Assembly: GCA_028583405.1 (NCBI GenBank)
Contig: CM053261.1
Span: 9,534,338-9,598,337 of the forward strand
DNA: 64,000 bases
Direction of reading: 5' to 3'
Source of the DNA: Pogonophryne albipinna
Lineage: Eukaryota > Chordata > Actinopteri > Perciformes > Artedidraconidae
A model generated the notes under the pieces. That model saw only the letters and a list, made by a program, of their open reading frames with translations. It did not search any database and was not told the DNA's origin. How positions within the stretch are numbered: position 1 is the stretch's first letter; every line of letters begins with the position of its first letter. The position numbers were made by a program, and so were the translations under genes. Shown one piece after another: positions 29,696 to 42,599 of the stretch.

Positions 29696-30715
29696 TTAGA
29701 AACCAGAAGCCAGGGCCAAAAGGATGAAAATAAACTAAGTTGTAATAAAGTGTAAGTGGGGTTGAAAATAAGTATCCAATGAGCTGACTGTGCAGGGTGG
29801 AGCATAGGGATTCATTTAGTTCTTTCATTGTTTGTTGTCCTCTTAGATTTTAATTCTGTGCCTGTGGCGAACATCAGAAAAATAAAACAATGCATCTGTC
29901 CTCCTGTCATCCATCCACTGTTCTTATTTCATGCTCAGCTGGGAAGCCATGTTGTCTCCTTGCCCGTAATATCAGGCACCCAATCACAACATCTGCAGAA
30001 AGAAACTGTGCCTCTTCAAATGACTTCTCTCCATGTTTTGTTGATTATTTCATATATTAAAGATGCATGAAATGTGACATTGATTCATGAGCGAGCCTTT
30101 TACACTTTTATTCTTTTCATTTTATTCTTTTATTTCCAGCGGTGGACTCCCTTTTCAAGCCTCTCTTATTTCCCCATCAGATTCCCTCCCTCCATAATTA
30201 CCACTTATTAATCTTAAATGAAAGCCCTAACACGTTGCATGGTTTTAATACAGCCTGTTAATATGAGAGTTAATTTATGGGGTGTGGGTGGGATGGAGGG
30301 ATGATGGAATGAGTGTCGTCCATCACAGAAATCATTAAAGACTGGAAGCTCTCTTTCTCTCTCTCACTCGATCACAGAAAGGAGACACTCACTGCTTCCT
30401 TCTCGACACAGGTGAGAGTCAGCTAACCCTCAGACAAATGAGCCTGGACAATAAGTATATACTGCAAGAAGGTATAGATAAACTTATATACAGTACGAGC
30501 ATGATCAAGTGTAAATAGGAAACCGGAGTAAATATATTCCTCCTTCTCCACTTATACTCCTTCTCTCCTTCTCTTTCCCAATTTCCTTTCTTTTCCTCTC
30601 CAATCCTGTCTTTGTGTTGTGTGCCCCATTTCAAAGGCTTTTCATGAGCTGAAGTGGCGCTTGGCTATGCTGAAGTATCTGCACTGCTGTGCCTGCAATT
30701 CAACGACTGTATACG

Positions 30716-30717
<2 letters not shown>
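29696..30717. other. Intergenic, no feature recognised
   Basis: No exon or named repeat. 30540-30605 is C/T-rich. Confidence 0.4.

Positions 30718-30798
<81 letters not shown>
30718..30798. repeat. (TG)n microsatellite, about 81 bp
   Basis: TG dinucleotides, then an imperfect extension to about 30831 interrupted by AT, GAGGGA and similar. Confidence 0.97.
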
Positions 30799-30807
<9 letters not shown>

Positions 30808-31008
30808 GGAGTGTGTGTGTGCCCGAGCCTGCAATTCACCAATTTCACCGCTAATTAGCCCACAAAGGCTACCGGCGGGGAGGAGCAGAGGAGGAGGGAG
30901 AAGAGGGTGGAGAGGGGTGGCATACGCGGGAGGTCCAGGCCTGAGGAGGGCGGGGGGGGGCGGCGATGCTGGCACAGCTGAGACACATCACGGGACGAGA
31001 CAGACGCC

Positions 31009-31009
<1 letters not shown>

Positions 31010-31102
<93 letters not shown>
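31010..31102. repeat. (TG)n microsatellite, about 93 bp
   Basis: The second of a close pair, separated from the previous tract by about 200 bp of purine-rich sequence with GGCGGGGGGGGCGGC at 30950-30964. Confidence 0.97.
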
Positions 31103-31103
<1 letters not shown>

Positions 31104-33579
31104 TGGTACAGAGAGTATGTCTTTCTGTAGCAGTGTGTCAGAGCATGTATCCCACGGCCACTCTCTGGTTGCAGCTGTAGTTCAGAGAGTCTTAACTCCT
31201 GAGGCTGGTCCCAGCATGCCCAGTGGTCCCACTACGCCCACTGGCATAGGCTGCTGGTGCTCTGCCATCACTACCTCTCCATGTGTGTGTGTGTCTGGGG
31301 GAGAGAGACAGAGCGAGGGAGCAAGAGAGAGAGATTCACATCCCTCTTGTCAATTGTTTTACTATGCATCAGACGGGGGCCTTCCAGGGAGGCAGGCAGC
31401 CTGGCAGGCAGCCACCGAGCCGTGGAGTCTGTCCAACGGTTTGTTTTGGTTTTTTCCTGCTATATATTTGTTTGTTTTAGTGTGGTCTGTTTGTTCTGGT
31501 TTTTGACACACACATAAAGGATCTCTATATCTGTCTCGATGGATCTATATTAACACACTGAACATATATACACTATATAGATGATGCACATAGAAATACA
31601 CAAGGGTATTTTCTGCACGTGCAAGCAAATATTCATGATTAGAATAAACAGCTGACAGGTGGTACATGTTCTATATGTTCATCTGAAACATGCATGGCAA
31701 TGTTATATGACAGCAGGATTAAGGGATTTTAATCCTATAACAAGTGCAACTGCTACTGACTCATCAAAACTCCAAACTGAAACATACATTTCATTAAAAA
31801 AAAAAAAGCAATAATTCACATACAGACTAAACACGTCTACAGGCTGATTACCACATTGTAGTGTTTTATCCAACATGTTAATACTGCTGCATCATATTTC
31901 AAATCTATCCTGTCCTCAGAGTAAGCTGCTCTCAGGACGTTCCCTGCACAGAGGATTTATTTTGCATCTCTTTACCTCCACAAAATGACAAGTTGCTGCT
32001 CTGTGAGCATTGCCAAGTGCGTCGGGAGCATGCCAAACACACTTTTGGTGATTTCGTGGCCAGGCTCCCCCGGCACACCTGTGGCACACTTGGGCACAGG
32101 GTGGGAGAAACGCATTATCATAAATTAAAGGTGGGTGCATAAGAGGCTCTGACAATCGTGGCCAATCACATTACACGTTCACCCCCGTTAATCAAAGGGC
32201 TATCCTTGTTATGACGTACTGGCTGTTTGGGAATCCCGGAAAGAGTTCTCCTCAGAGTACCTGTACACAAGAAGGTCTGCCAACCAGTCAAGGTACAGTT
32301 TGAATTCAAGCGTGTCCAAAATGTCTTTACTTTAATCATATTCAAAACTGTGTGGGAAGGTCAATGTCAAAGTCAATGTGTGCTTTGTCCCCCAAAATCA
32401 AATCAGTCTATTTATTTAGTACATTTTTTACAAATTACCTCAACACTGACGGATATACGTCAGACAGATAGATAGACTAGGTGACAACCTGAAAATATAA
32501 ATAAAAATGAAGAGCCCCAGGCAAACATTTTGGAAAAGTTATCATATATTCATGTTATCCACAAAATTCCTGTGAACCGCTTTCAACGTGTCACTCTTCA
32601 ACATGCCTGTTTATGTGAAAAAAAAGTATAAAATTAACAGATACCTGCTGCCTTCAGATGGCTGTAAGGGGAGTCACTAGTGTTAAGGAAATGCATATCA
32701 TAATATTAGGCCTACCAATTGTCTTAGATGACGGACAGAGCGTTATTTATTATTAGTAATCAGAATTATCATGTTGTAGATTAGGGTTTTCACAAAAAAA
32801 ATACAACTGCACATATAACTTTCTAATTCATGTTTGTAAATGCATGCTCTGAGGATACATATATAACAGCATTTGCCATTCCAGGAATCCATTTCATTAA
32901 ATAGGCTATCTTTTTTTTTGAAAAGCATCACAACCCAGCACACAGAATCCAGCAATTTAACATACAGACACATCCGACTGGAAAAAAAGGAACTTTACTG
33001 ATTGACAATTTTCTCCAGATGGCCATTTAGCGGCTGCAGAGGAGAGGGGCTCGGGTCGGGGGGTGAGTGATGGCTTCCACGCCCCGTCTCTTCTCCCCGC
33101 TCACCACTGATGGATTAAAGCTCTGGACAGGTTTCAGCCCTATTGATCTCACCTGCCATAGCTGCTCACATCAGTTGGTGTGAGGGGGGAGAAGATGTGA
33201 TAGAGAGCAGGAGAGAAGGTGGAGGGGGGGTTAAAGGATGTTTTCACACTTGGTCAGTTTCAACTTTTTAGGTGAATTTGGGCTGATTATTCAGCACAAT
33301 TTTGTCAGGGCTTACTGTCCCACTCTGAACCCTAAACTTTTTAAACAATACAAATCTGAGAATTAAATGGAAAAAGGAGAGCTTGATGAGAATTAGCACT
33401 GTAAAATGAGTGGTTTTAGGCGATTTACAAATGAAATGAGCCAACCTGTTTACACTAAATGAAACACATCTTGATTGTTAGTTGTTTTTTTTAACAAGCC
33501 TGGGAGGACTAAATGTAGTACTGTGTTTTACTTTGAATAAAAACTGCCAATGCAGCCATGCTCATTTAGGCTAGTCTCA
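31103..33579. other. Intergenic, no gene recognised
   Basis: Short TGTGTG and GAGAGA runs near 31280-31335 and an A-run near 31795-31807. No coding exon or known repeat was recognised. Confidence 0.4.
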
Positions 33580-33785
33580 TTTAGGTCAAAGCTAACATCA
33601 GCATGCTAATATGCTAACAAGGAAAATGCTAAAATGCTAACATTGCATAGGTACATTGTTCAGCCATTATTATGTAGCACTTGGTCTTGCCGGGACGTGA
33701 ACTGGTGACCTTCCAGATGCCAAGCCAAGTCCCTATGGACTTCGCCACCACCGCATCTGCATATTAGTATGCTAACATTTCCTAA
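33580..33785. repeat. GCTAACA-type repeat with an inserted SINE head fragment
   Basis: Multiple ATGCTAACA / GCATGCTAATATGCTAAC words flank 33665-33762. On the minus strand that inner part reads as a tRNA-like SINE head: GTGGTGGCGAAGTCCATAGG (box A region), then CACCAGTTCACGTCCCGGCA (box B region) and AAGACCAAGTGCTA. The SINE is truncated, lacking its body and tail. Confidence 0.5.
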
Positions 33786-36700
33786 TTAACAATTTACTTT
33801 GACGATGCTGGAAATATATTTTGTTGTGCAGGCATTTGGTCAATTATTGGACAAATTAAACTTCTAAACTGAACAATTGAGGTACAACTAAAAGTGAAAT
33901 TGAATTAATTAATTAATAAATATCGTATACATTTAAAGGCAATTCACTCAGTCTTTGTTAAGATATTGCCGTCCCAACCAAATTTCAAGACTGACAAAAA
34001 GACACTTTTCCTTCAGCCAAGCTGCTGGAAATATTAAAGACAAATAGAGATATCTTTAGAGCCGAGTTGAACTGAACCATTTTTTCCATCCTCCTTTAAC
34101 AAAAACTCATTTTTTCTTGCTTCACTTAAAGATAACTGAGTTTAGTGAGCATGTGTGAAAAGGCCCTGGGCCGTGTTTGTTGCTGTAGATTCACTATCGA
34201 GGCTCATTTACGTGAGGTAGACTATCACCATCCTGCATGCCGGCTTATCTAACTAACTGATAAATAGCACAGCCTGTCACTATGATAACAAGGTCAATTC
34301 AATAGGCTGACCAACTGCAATGTTTTCCCTAAAGCGTTAAACAGTCCCATCTGATGCCTGCACTGACCTCCATGCTAATGAACAAAACACAGAGACAGAG
34401 CTAGAGAAAGAGAGAGAAAATGAATATGAATGAAAGGCAAATCTATCAGAAACACGCCTCCTTTAAATAACCCCCTCCCTCAATCCCCTCCTCCACTCCT
34501 TTCCTCATGCTCCCATACCCCTCCACCCTGTTATATTTTATTCTCCAACGCGTGGTGAATTTAATAAATATATGCAAATGTGTGCTGTGGAACATGACGA
34601 GTGTAAATCAGGCGAGGATGTTCTTTGAGCGCTGCCGAGATTGAGGCTGAGAGCTGACCCCGGGTTAATCATTTTTCACTTCCCTATCGCATTCAATTCT
34701 GCTGCCTCTGTGCGTGTGTGTGCGCGTGTGTGTGCAAGCTTGTGTGTGTGTGTACATATGTGTACTACAATGTCTCATGCATGTGTGTGCCTCTGTGCTG
34801 TGCTGGTAGAGGCAATACACAATTCATTACAAACGGTGTACACATGATTAGGAAAATATGTGCTTTTAAAATGTATGCAAAACGTGATGCCAGTTCTTTA
34901 AAAAAAGTTAAATCTTAATTTTGATATTTCACAAATTTGCTTGAGATTTAATTGCACGTTTTAATTCAAATGACAGCAGGTCCCCCTTTGCAGTTATTTA
35001 AATTTGATTTTAGGATTTCAATGCAGCGATCACAAGCTGAGAAGATCTGACAGTGTTATGTATGTTTCGTCTAGGAATATATCCCACCATATACCAGGTA
35101 GTCAGATTTGGTACTGGTGCAACAACGTAAATTGTCATGATGTTCATTTTAAGATTTAGTTGTGTCTTTCTTTTCTCCCCTGCTTTTAGATGGTTGATTG
35201 TGAAGTCAACAACACAATGCTAACACGCTACTGGTGCTGTAAATGGACCAGGTGTGTAATGATGGACTGGTCCATAATTACTTGTCTTACAAGCCTGCAA
35301 AATGTTCACACATTGTTTGACAGTTTCACAGTGCAGCATGCCTTTTCCATGTTGAGATGTATACAACACCACTGTTTGTTCCAACTGTATAGATTAGCAT
35401 TTTAAAAGTGGCTTGCAGATCTTATTTTTCATTTTTATTTGTATTAATCTAGCAAAGCAGGATCTATGCAGAGCTACAGCTGGAATGACATCACTTTGAA
35501 CTCTCAGGGGACATATCTAACTCTGACAGATGCTCTGAAGGTCAGATATGGCGTTTTAACACTGGTGCAGAACAGTGTGCTTTAGCTGCAGTATGTCACT
35601 GTGTCCCATACGGATCAGAGTTTAACACCCGCCTAAGGAGAGGGCCCTCAACCAGGAAACAAATGAGCTAGTTAGTCTCTTTAAACCTGGCTTTTCCTTT
35701 AAGCTGCATTAACTGATTTTTTCCATTACGTATCAATATTAACGTTCATATGGAGTCATGACCGTCACCTGACAAATGTGAGTCCTTTTAGCTCTGCTTT
35801 GTACTCAACCAAGAGACATATCCTAGCTTCTGAATGCTCCACTTTGTTCACCAGCTATTTGCAAACTTTGTCTGCCTCCTTATGTTGCAGAAAGGAAATG
35901 CACAGTGGGTTTTTTAATTAGCCAAAACAACACTATTAATGCAGAGAGTGAACCAGAACAGTAAAGATGTGGGTCAGAAAATAAAATAGAAATAGGCTAA
36001 AAGATGCTTAAATGCTCGATAGCTGATAAACGCTCAGAGGGTTCATCACTATAAAAACACTTTTCTCATATGCAAGGACATTTGATTAGCCTAATCATTT
36101 CAATATTGGTTATATGGAGTATTTATTCTGACCTCATTCAAACTTTCACTTCTCTCCTACTATTGTGTGCAATCACTTTGCAGACTTCAGAGAAAATACA
36201 TATAAATCTTAACATGCATGCAATGAAGTTATCAGCGGACTAGCAAAAGGCATCTCTATACTGTATCTGCTTCCATCACTCCACTGTATTATTAAGGACG
36301 TTTACCTTAATAAACTAACTGAACCTCTTTGACATTATCCTTAGCCACTGCATTCAAATGTGTAATAAAAGAAAATATTGGAACTGTTTTGCGGATCATT
36401 CCATACAGATTTTCCATTAACTTCTCACATCTGGTGTATTTAAAACCTTGTGGTCTGAACTGAATCATGCAAACATGACCCACGTGTTTGTTATAACAAA
36501 AACTCAGCGGTGGACAAAGATTTCAGGTTGTGTTTAGTGTCAACTGTTCCGTTGCTCCTGAGAGCAGAGGTCAGTCATTTGGGATTTCATGCTAATACAT
36601 TCCTTTTTCTAACTGTCTGGCTCAGATGAAAACATCATCTAATATCCGACAAATTGACACCTCAATGTTCTCTGATCTTTGCCATGATATGAAAGTCCAT

Positions 36701-37760
36701 TCAAAGGCAGGCTTCTCAGATTTTTGTTTGCAGCTGAAAAGCTCCCATCTCCTGTGCCAAGCTCAAACCCAAAGTCACATTTAAACCAACTTTTCCATTA
36801 TCTTTTGCGTGTGAATCACAAACCTTAGTGATGCAAAAGCTACGTTTGAAGTTTGCATTCTTGCAATTGTCTCCTGATCTGCATTGTAGACTTGATTTGA
36901 AATCTTGTTTTAAAGAAAGTGCAAGGTTTGCTGATATATGCAATCATATAATATCTTCGAAATGTTATTTTACAAAATAGTATGCAGTCCGGATAAATGT
37001 TCAACTGTAAATCCGTATTCTGCATTGAATGCAGTTAAATTGACAGGACAGTAAAGAACACTAAGCTGTTTCTATTCATCTTTTATGAAAGATTAGAGAG
37101 CTAAATCGACTGGCTGCTCATTTCATTTCACTTGTGTTGCATAAAGCTGAAAAACGATGACAACAGCATCATTGTGGCGCTTCACGAGTACGTACTGTCA
37201 AAATTAAAAATGTTCCACACTCATACCACATATCACATGTGCAGCATTGTGTGGCTGTTTAAAATGAACATATTTAACATTGTGTAATACCATTACTGGC
37301 TGCTGACATGCAGGAATGAGTCTGGGGCCTCATAACAACCGCAGCACATTTCAGTTATATATCAAAGAGGTCCGTCATTGGTGTTTGCAAACTCAACTAC
37401 AACTTTCCCCAGCATCTCATCACACCAGTGTGCCACAACTATTACTGAAAGAGAAGAGAGGATATCATGCATTTTTCTTATGGTAAGAATTCAAAGGAAA
37501 AGTCCAAAACCAACAATAAATTGATCCAAAGCCTGATATATTCTCTACCTCCGTGCCCTATTGATTCATTGTTGACCAAACATTATTAAAAACACATCAG
37601 TGAGCCACACAGTTGCACAACAGGACATCTTCTTTCATTACTATGAGCATTTTATTTAGAGTTAATCCCACGTACACCATCCTGCTGACAAAAACACTCA
37701 CTAAGGCACTTAATCCGTGGAAGAAGTCAAAATAAATGTTGGGTAACATCTTTCCTTAAG
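33786..37760. other. Intergenic; one candidate conserved patch
   Basis: No exon supported. 34520-34680 is balanced unique sequence with AATTTAATAAATATATGCAA and later a GCGCTGCCGAGATTGAGGCT block that could be conserved non-coding DNA. TGTGTGTG runs at 34715-34765 explain the cysteine-rich frames there. Confidence 0.35.
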
Positions 37761-39913
37761 CCCCTTATTGTCATATGCAAGTATATAAACATAAAATCAT
37801 AAATGATGTATAACCCTCCTTAAAAATAAGGTAAGTAGATGTGTATTAATGTATTTGTCAACTATAACTCCTCATGTAGTAACCTATAAGTGTAGGCTGT
37901 AATATAAACAAAAATATTTATGACAATAAAGTAGAACAATCTATGAATGAACAACGTGTGTGTCCATCCTATACTCAAATATTTACTGGGTTCTTCCTCG
38001 GCCCATGAAATACATTTCCACCAAGATTCAAGAAAATCCGGCCAATATTTTTCCCATAATCCTGCTGATAAGTATCATCCTTGGCAGAGGCAATAGTATT
38101 GGTAAATAATATAAAGTATGTATTCATAGGAGAAACTGTAATTGCTGTTAAATATTGAAAATGAATAAACATTAAAAAAAAAAAGTCTAAGTAGCTGCTT
38201 TCCAATAAATGTGTGGATTCCTATTTAGAAAAGCATAAACGCATATTTCATTCACATTTTTTGCATCCTGTAAAAACAAAGTATGTCACCTGAGCTCTCT
38301 GTGAATAAAGTAGACAGTGAGGCCTTGCTGCTTACACAAAGCACACACTATTTGTTTTCCGTGGCCTGAATGAAGCTCTAGTGCTTCTTCAGGTAAACAT
38401 CTGCAGTGAAAAACACCCTTAGCCCTGGAGAGGAACACGTGTCCATGTGGAGCGCTTCCTACAGAGCATTCCTCACATTTCCATATACAGTACAGCACAT
38501 TCCTGTCCTCTCACCACGGGCTCTTTTCAAATGATTGTGCTTCTAATCAAACGTAATTTAACTCACTATCTCGGCCCCTCTTTTGCAGCCCCTCTCACCC
38601 GCTCTCCCTCACCCTCACCCATCCTCACCCCTTCCCCAGTAGCCTCTAGCCCAGGGCCTGTTGCCAAGGTAACCGGCATCTCATTTCTAAAGTGTCAGTT
38701 TGCATTATTGTCTTCACGCTTTCCAGCAAACCTCTGTCTCTCTGTCTGTTTGTCTGTCCCTCCCTCACAAATACACACAATACTTATACACACACTCCCA
38801 AACCCTTTCTTCTCCCTGTTATTGTACACCCGGTCTCCCTTTTCCTTCTGCACTTTTATCCTTTATTCATACATTCAATGCTATCCACTTGAATTTCCCA
38901 TCTCTCGCTCCCGCACATAATGCAAAGCAAACACAAATAATATCATGCATAGAGTGTGTAACTATGTGACATACATTTCCTGCAGAGAACATGTGCCGTG
39001 ATTTATATTTAGCCGGTTATAAAAGCAATAATAATAACAGAAATGTAAGCAGATTTGTTTGCAGGGGTGAAAGCAACATTACCACATTTGTTCTTATAGT
39101 TTCGATTGATTTAATCTAGTAGTAGTCAAGTAAACAAATAAACAACACAATCAGAAAAAGACAATTGCATTAGTTTATAAACATACTAGAAAAAAAGGGT
39201 CCATTATTTTTGCATTAACTAGGATTTGTTGTGGTTCCCTATAAAAAAACATGGTACTTCACCAGAGCTTATCCTATTCTAATACATCGGAAATATAAGA
39301 ACATAGCCATGATATATTTGAAACTTTTCCCTTGCTTCAAGTGGCCAGATTTCTTTATATTTCATAACTTGAAAGGACAAGAGGCCTTTAAAATAGTGCA
39401 GAGATATTTGGTGCTTTTCAATTAAATTCAACCAATTCTGAATTATGTATAGAAGTAAACTATATTTTCTTAATTAGTTATTGGATGTATTATTGCATCC
39501 ATATTTAAGGACATGAATATGATTGATTTACAAGGTGTGTTGATCTACTCAAGGACGGTAATAGTTAACAAAAGTACAAATATGGTAAAAGTGTTTGTGT
39601 AGAAGGAAAAAGCCTTACATTTAAATGCAAGGGGAACAAAATAAATTGCAATGAATGTCAATGTACACAACCATCACACCACAGAGCCTGAGTCTACAAC
39701 ATATTATCAATTATAAATATACAACAGTCTTCCTCAGTTAAGCATCAGTGTGAGGGTAGGGCCTGCTGCAGTGGGTCCAACAATGATACAATAACCTGCC
39801 AGAATCAAACAAAAGCAGCAACAACACAGAGATATGTTAACTTCACATTGACTGCAGCCACAAACACAGATTCAAGCAGAGTTTCTGCAAATCACCACAA
39901 CAACGATTGAGTG

Positions 39914-39962
<49 letters not shown>

Positions 39963-41154
39963 ATTGTTGTATTTACCTGTCTGAATGTTATTCTGGTGCA
40001 CCGCAAAGTCCTCCAGATCTGCTGCATCTTCAACTTCTGTGCTCTTGTATTCCCAATGCAAAAATAAAACCAGTCCACATCAGCAGAAAGGCTCACGCAC
40101 ACACTTGATGAAAGTTGTGAACGCAGAAGCTAACGCATGGTAGCACCTAGCATCTAAACCAGACCCAAGGTGCACCTGTTTGTGACGCAACGTAATGAGT
40201 GTGTTTGATTTACCCAACCTGCTAGCCGGGGGGGGGGTGGGTTTCATTAAGTCCCTGATTTATTAGATGCAACCCCTTTTTTTATTTGTAAAGGTAAACT
40301 ATAGCTTACCATAACCAAAGGCCTTCATAGTCACATTGTCTTGTGAGCAACCCAATGCACAGCTGTGTACAAATGATACAAAGTTTAATTAGCATCAATT
40401 AGATGTTTAATAAGCATCTTGATATGCCAGACCTGTCAGGTGGCTGAATCATCTTGGCAAAGGAGAATGCTCACTATCCGGATTCTAACTATTTGTGACC
40501 AAATTCTAAGATTTTCTTTTTATTAAAACATATAGATCTTGCATCATGCAGAATCATTTAATGCAGGTTTTGGTTTTAAGTCACAAAATCTCCTCAATGG
40601 AAAACATTTGTATTGCCAACATAGGCCTATATACGTTTATACAATTTAAAAGTAATTGTACTCTCAATAGAGACTCTGTAAACCTTTCCTGATTTCAAAT
40701 TTCAGGATGAAATTCAAGGACATTGCACTGAGCATCTTTATCATCTATTGAGGATCCCTAATGTCTACACTAAGAGAAATGGAATTGACTAGTTGATGCA
40801 TTAGAAAGAGAGAGACAAATATAAATAGTCTTGAGTTTAAATCAGATGTTGTACACGTTTCATATTGGTTGCAGATAATACATTTTAAATAGTTTCAGAA
40901 ACTGTCGTAAAGTTGTGTATATTTTCTCACAAAGACCAGTTAATTCCTCCCATTAAATCTAGTGTGATTTTATCTCCCATATGATGGAGATATTAATCCT
41001 GCATTATTCATGGGGGTAATTATTTGCTGTAGGCTTATTACAGTAAGATTGGACCTTAAGCCACACAAACACTTCAGTGAATATCACTCACACACATTTG
41101 CTTTATTTTAAGGACCCATATTACTCTATGCGGTTTCAAAATATTATTTTGTTG
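37761..41154. other. Intergenic; (TTG)n tract, otherwise nothing recognised
   Basis: TTATTGTCATATGCAAGTAT near 37765 resembles the interspersed repeat at 57487. The 157-codon frame at 38447-38920 is proline/serine-rich low-complexity and is not called a gene. Confidence 0.35.
39914..39970. repeat. (TTG)n microsatellite, about 57 bp
   Basis: About 18 TTG units with one TTA interruption near the end; poly-Cys and poly-Asn frames are artefacts. Confidence 0.97.
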
Positions 41155-41262
41155 TATGATGTACTGATTGTAAAGCCACTTGAGGCACATTTGTGACTGT
41201 GAGTGTGACACCACCTTGGCACCTCGTGATTTGTGACATTTGGCTATATATAAAGTGACTAA
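41155..41262 (+). repeat. LINE-like 3' tail fragment
   Basis: TTGTAAAGCCACTTGAGGCA and GTGATTTGTGACATTTGGCT followed by ATATATAAAGTGACT resemble the 3' ends of fish non-LTR retrotransposons (TGTAAAGCACTTTGAG...GGGCTATATAAATAAA pattern). Only the tail is present. Confidence 0.35.
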
Positions 41263-42189
41263 CTCATCCTTTCTGCTGAACTCCTATTGGCACATCCAAT
41301 TCAAAACATGAAGTTGTTTGTCCAGGCACATCAAACGGAGTGTTAACCAATCAATTCCAAAATAAATGGATTTTCCCAAAACTCCTTAAGCACTTTAATA
41401 TATTTACAATGGTTAAAGCTTTCCTTGAATGGATGACTTCTTTCAATGACCCTTTTTCTGTGGTGTTAATTGAAGTTCATTTCAAGCAGATAAATGCAGT
41501 AAAAAGACTCAAGGTATAAAAATGCCAAAAATGCAATTTAATGTAAAAAAAAAAGCATTGCTGGAATTTTGTGTAGATATCACCCAACATAATGATCAAG
41601 CACCGTCATGACTGCTTGAACACAGTAAGGTGCTTTCACAAAATGAGCACTGGTTCATAACACAGATGTGTAAAGTGGAGTGTTTTTGAAGGTCTTAAGT
41701 GACGATACCTGCAATCTCATTCTCATGAGGAACTGAAAACACTGTGAAGTGTTGATAGTTGCCGCAGTCTGAAGAAGTGTGTGTGTGAATATGTGAGAAG
41801 GTGTCTGATGTCAAAGAAGAAGAAGAAACCTCGTTCCTCCACTCGTCTTGATGTTAGCTCTGAACATCAGCTGAAGTGAGGCAGAAGCGAAGGATGCAGG
41901 AACAGAGGAACGCAGTTTGTGTTGGATGTGTGAACCATGCAGTCATAAGTGAGATGTTCGATGAATACCACACCGTGACATGTCACATCCTTATAAATGC
42001 CTGGGGAAATTCCATATACTTTGAGTGATCTTCCTATTGTTGAGTATTCACCAGACAATTCTTGTATATGACTGAAGACATACATATTGTATTTAATGTA
42101 ATGTAAGACAAATATAACAGCATATGCAAAACTTTAATTGTAAGTGAGTACACTAACTAAAGTTCTTAAGGACTTAAATGGGTTGCTGC

Positions 42190-42580
42190 TCTTGTACTTC
42201 TCTGCTACATTTCAGGAAGACGGTGTCAATTTGCTCCACTTTCTTGTGTAATAGAGGCAGTTACTAGTACTGAATTTCAATTTAGGGTTAAAGGTGTAAT
42301 CCAAATATTTAAGTTAAAAAAGTCAGTTTACTGTGCAACTTGACTTAAAGTAAATACAATTACCTAAACTGTTCAAATCGACTTATATGTTAACACATAA
42401 GAATAAATAATCTTATAATATAATTTGGAATAATTTAACCATTTTAAGAGGTTGTGCTCTGATTTCTATAGGCCTACTTAAAGTTTAATTTCCCAATAAT
42501 ATTTTTTGCATGATGTAACATTTTGAATGCAGGACTTTAAACGAGTATTTTGTGGTACTGCTACTTGTACTTACTGTAAT
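42190..42580 (-). mobile_element. hAT-like repeat family A, strongly decayed reverse copy
   Basis: Begins CTTGTACTTCTCTGCTACAT and ends with TTTTGAATGCAGGACTTTAA, then TTTGTGGTACTGCTACTTGT and ACTTACTGTAATTAAATAAC. The middle is barely recognisable. Confidence 0.45.
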
Positions 42581-42599
42581 TAAATAACTAATCTGCTAC

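Noticed and set aside
38447..38920. 157-codon plus-strand frame
   Set aside because: Proline/serine-rich from C/T-rich DNA, no recognised domain, overlapping open frames in other phases, no clear splice sites.
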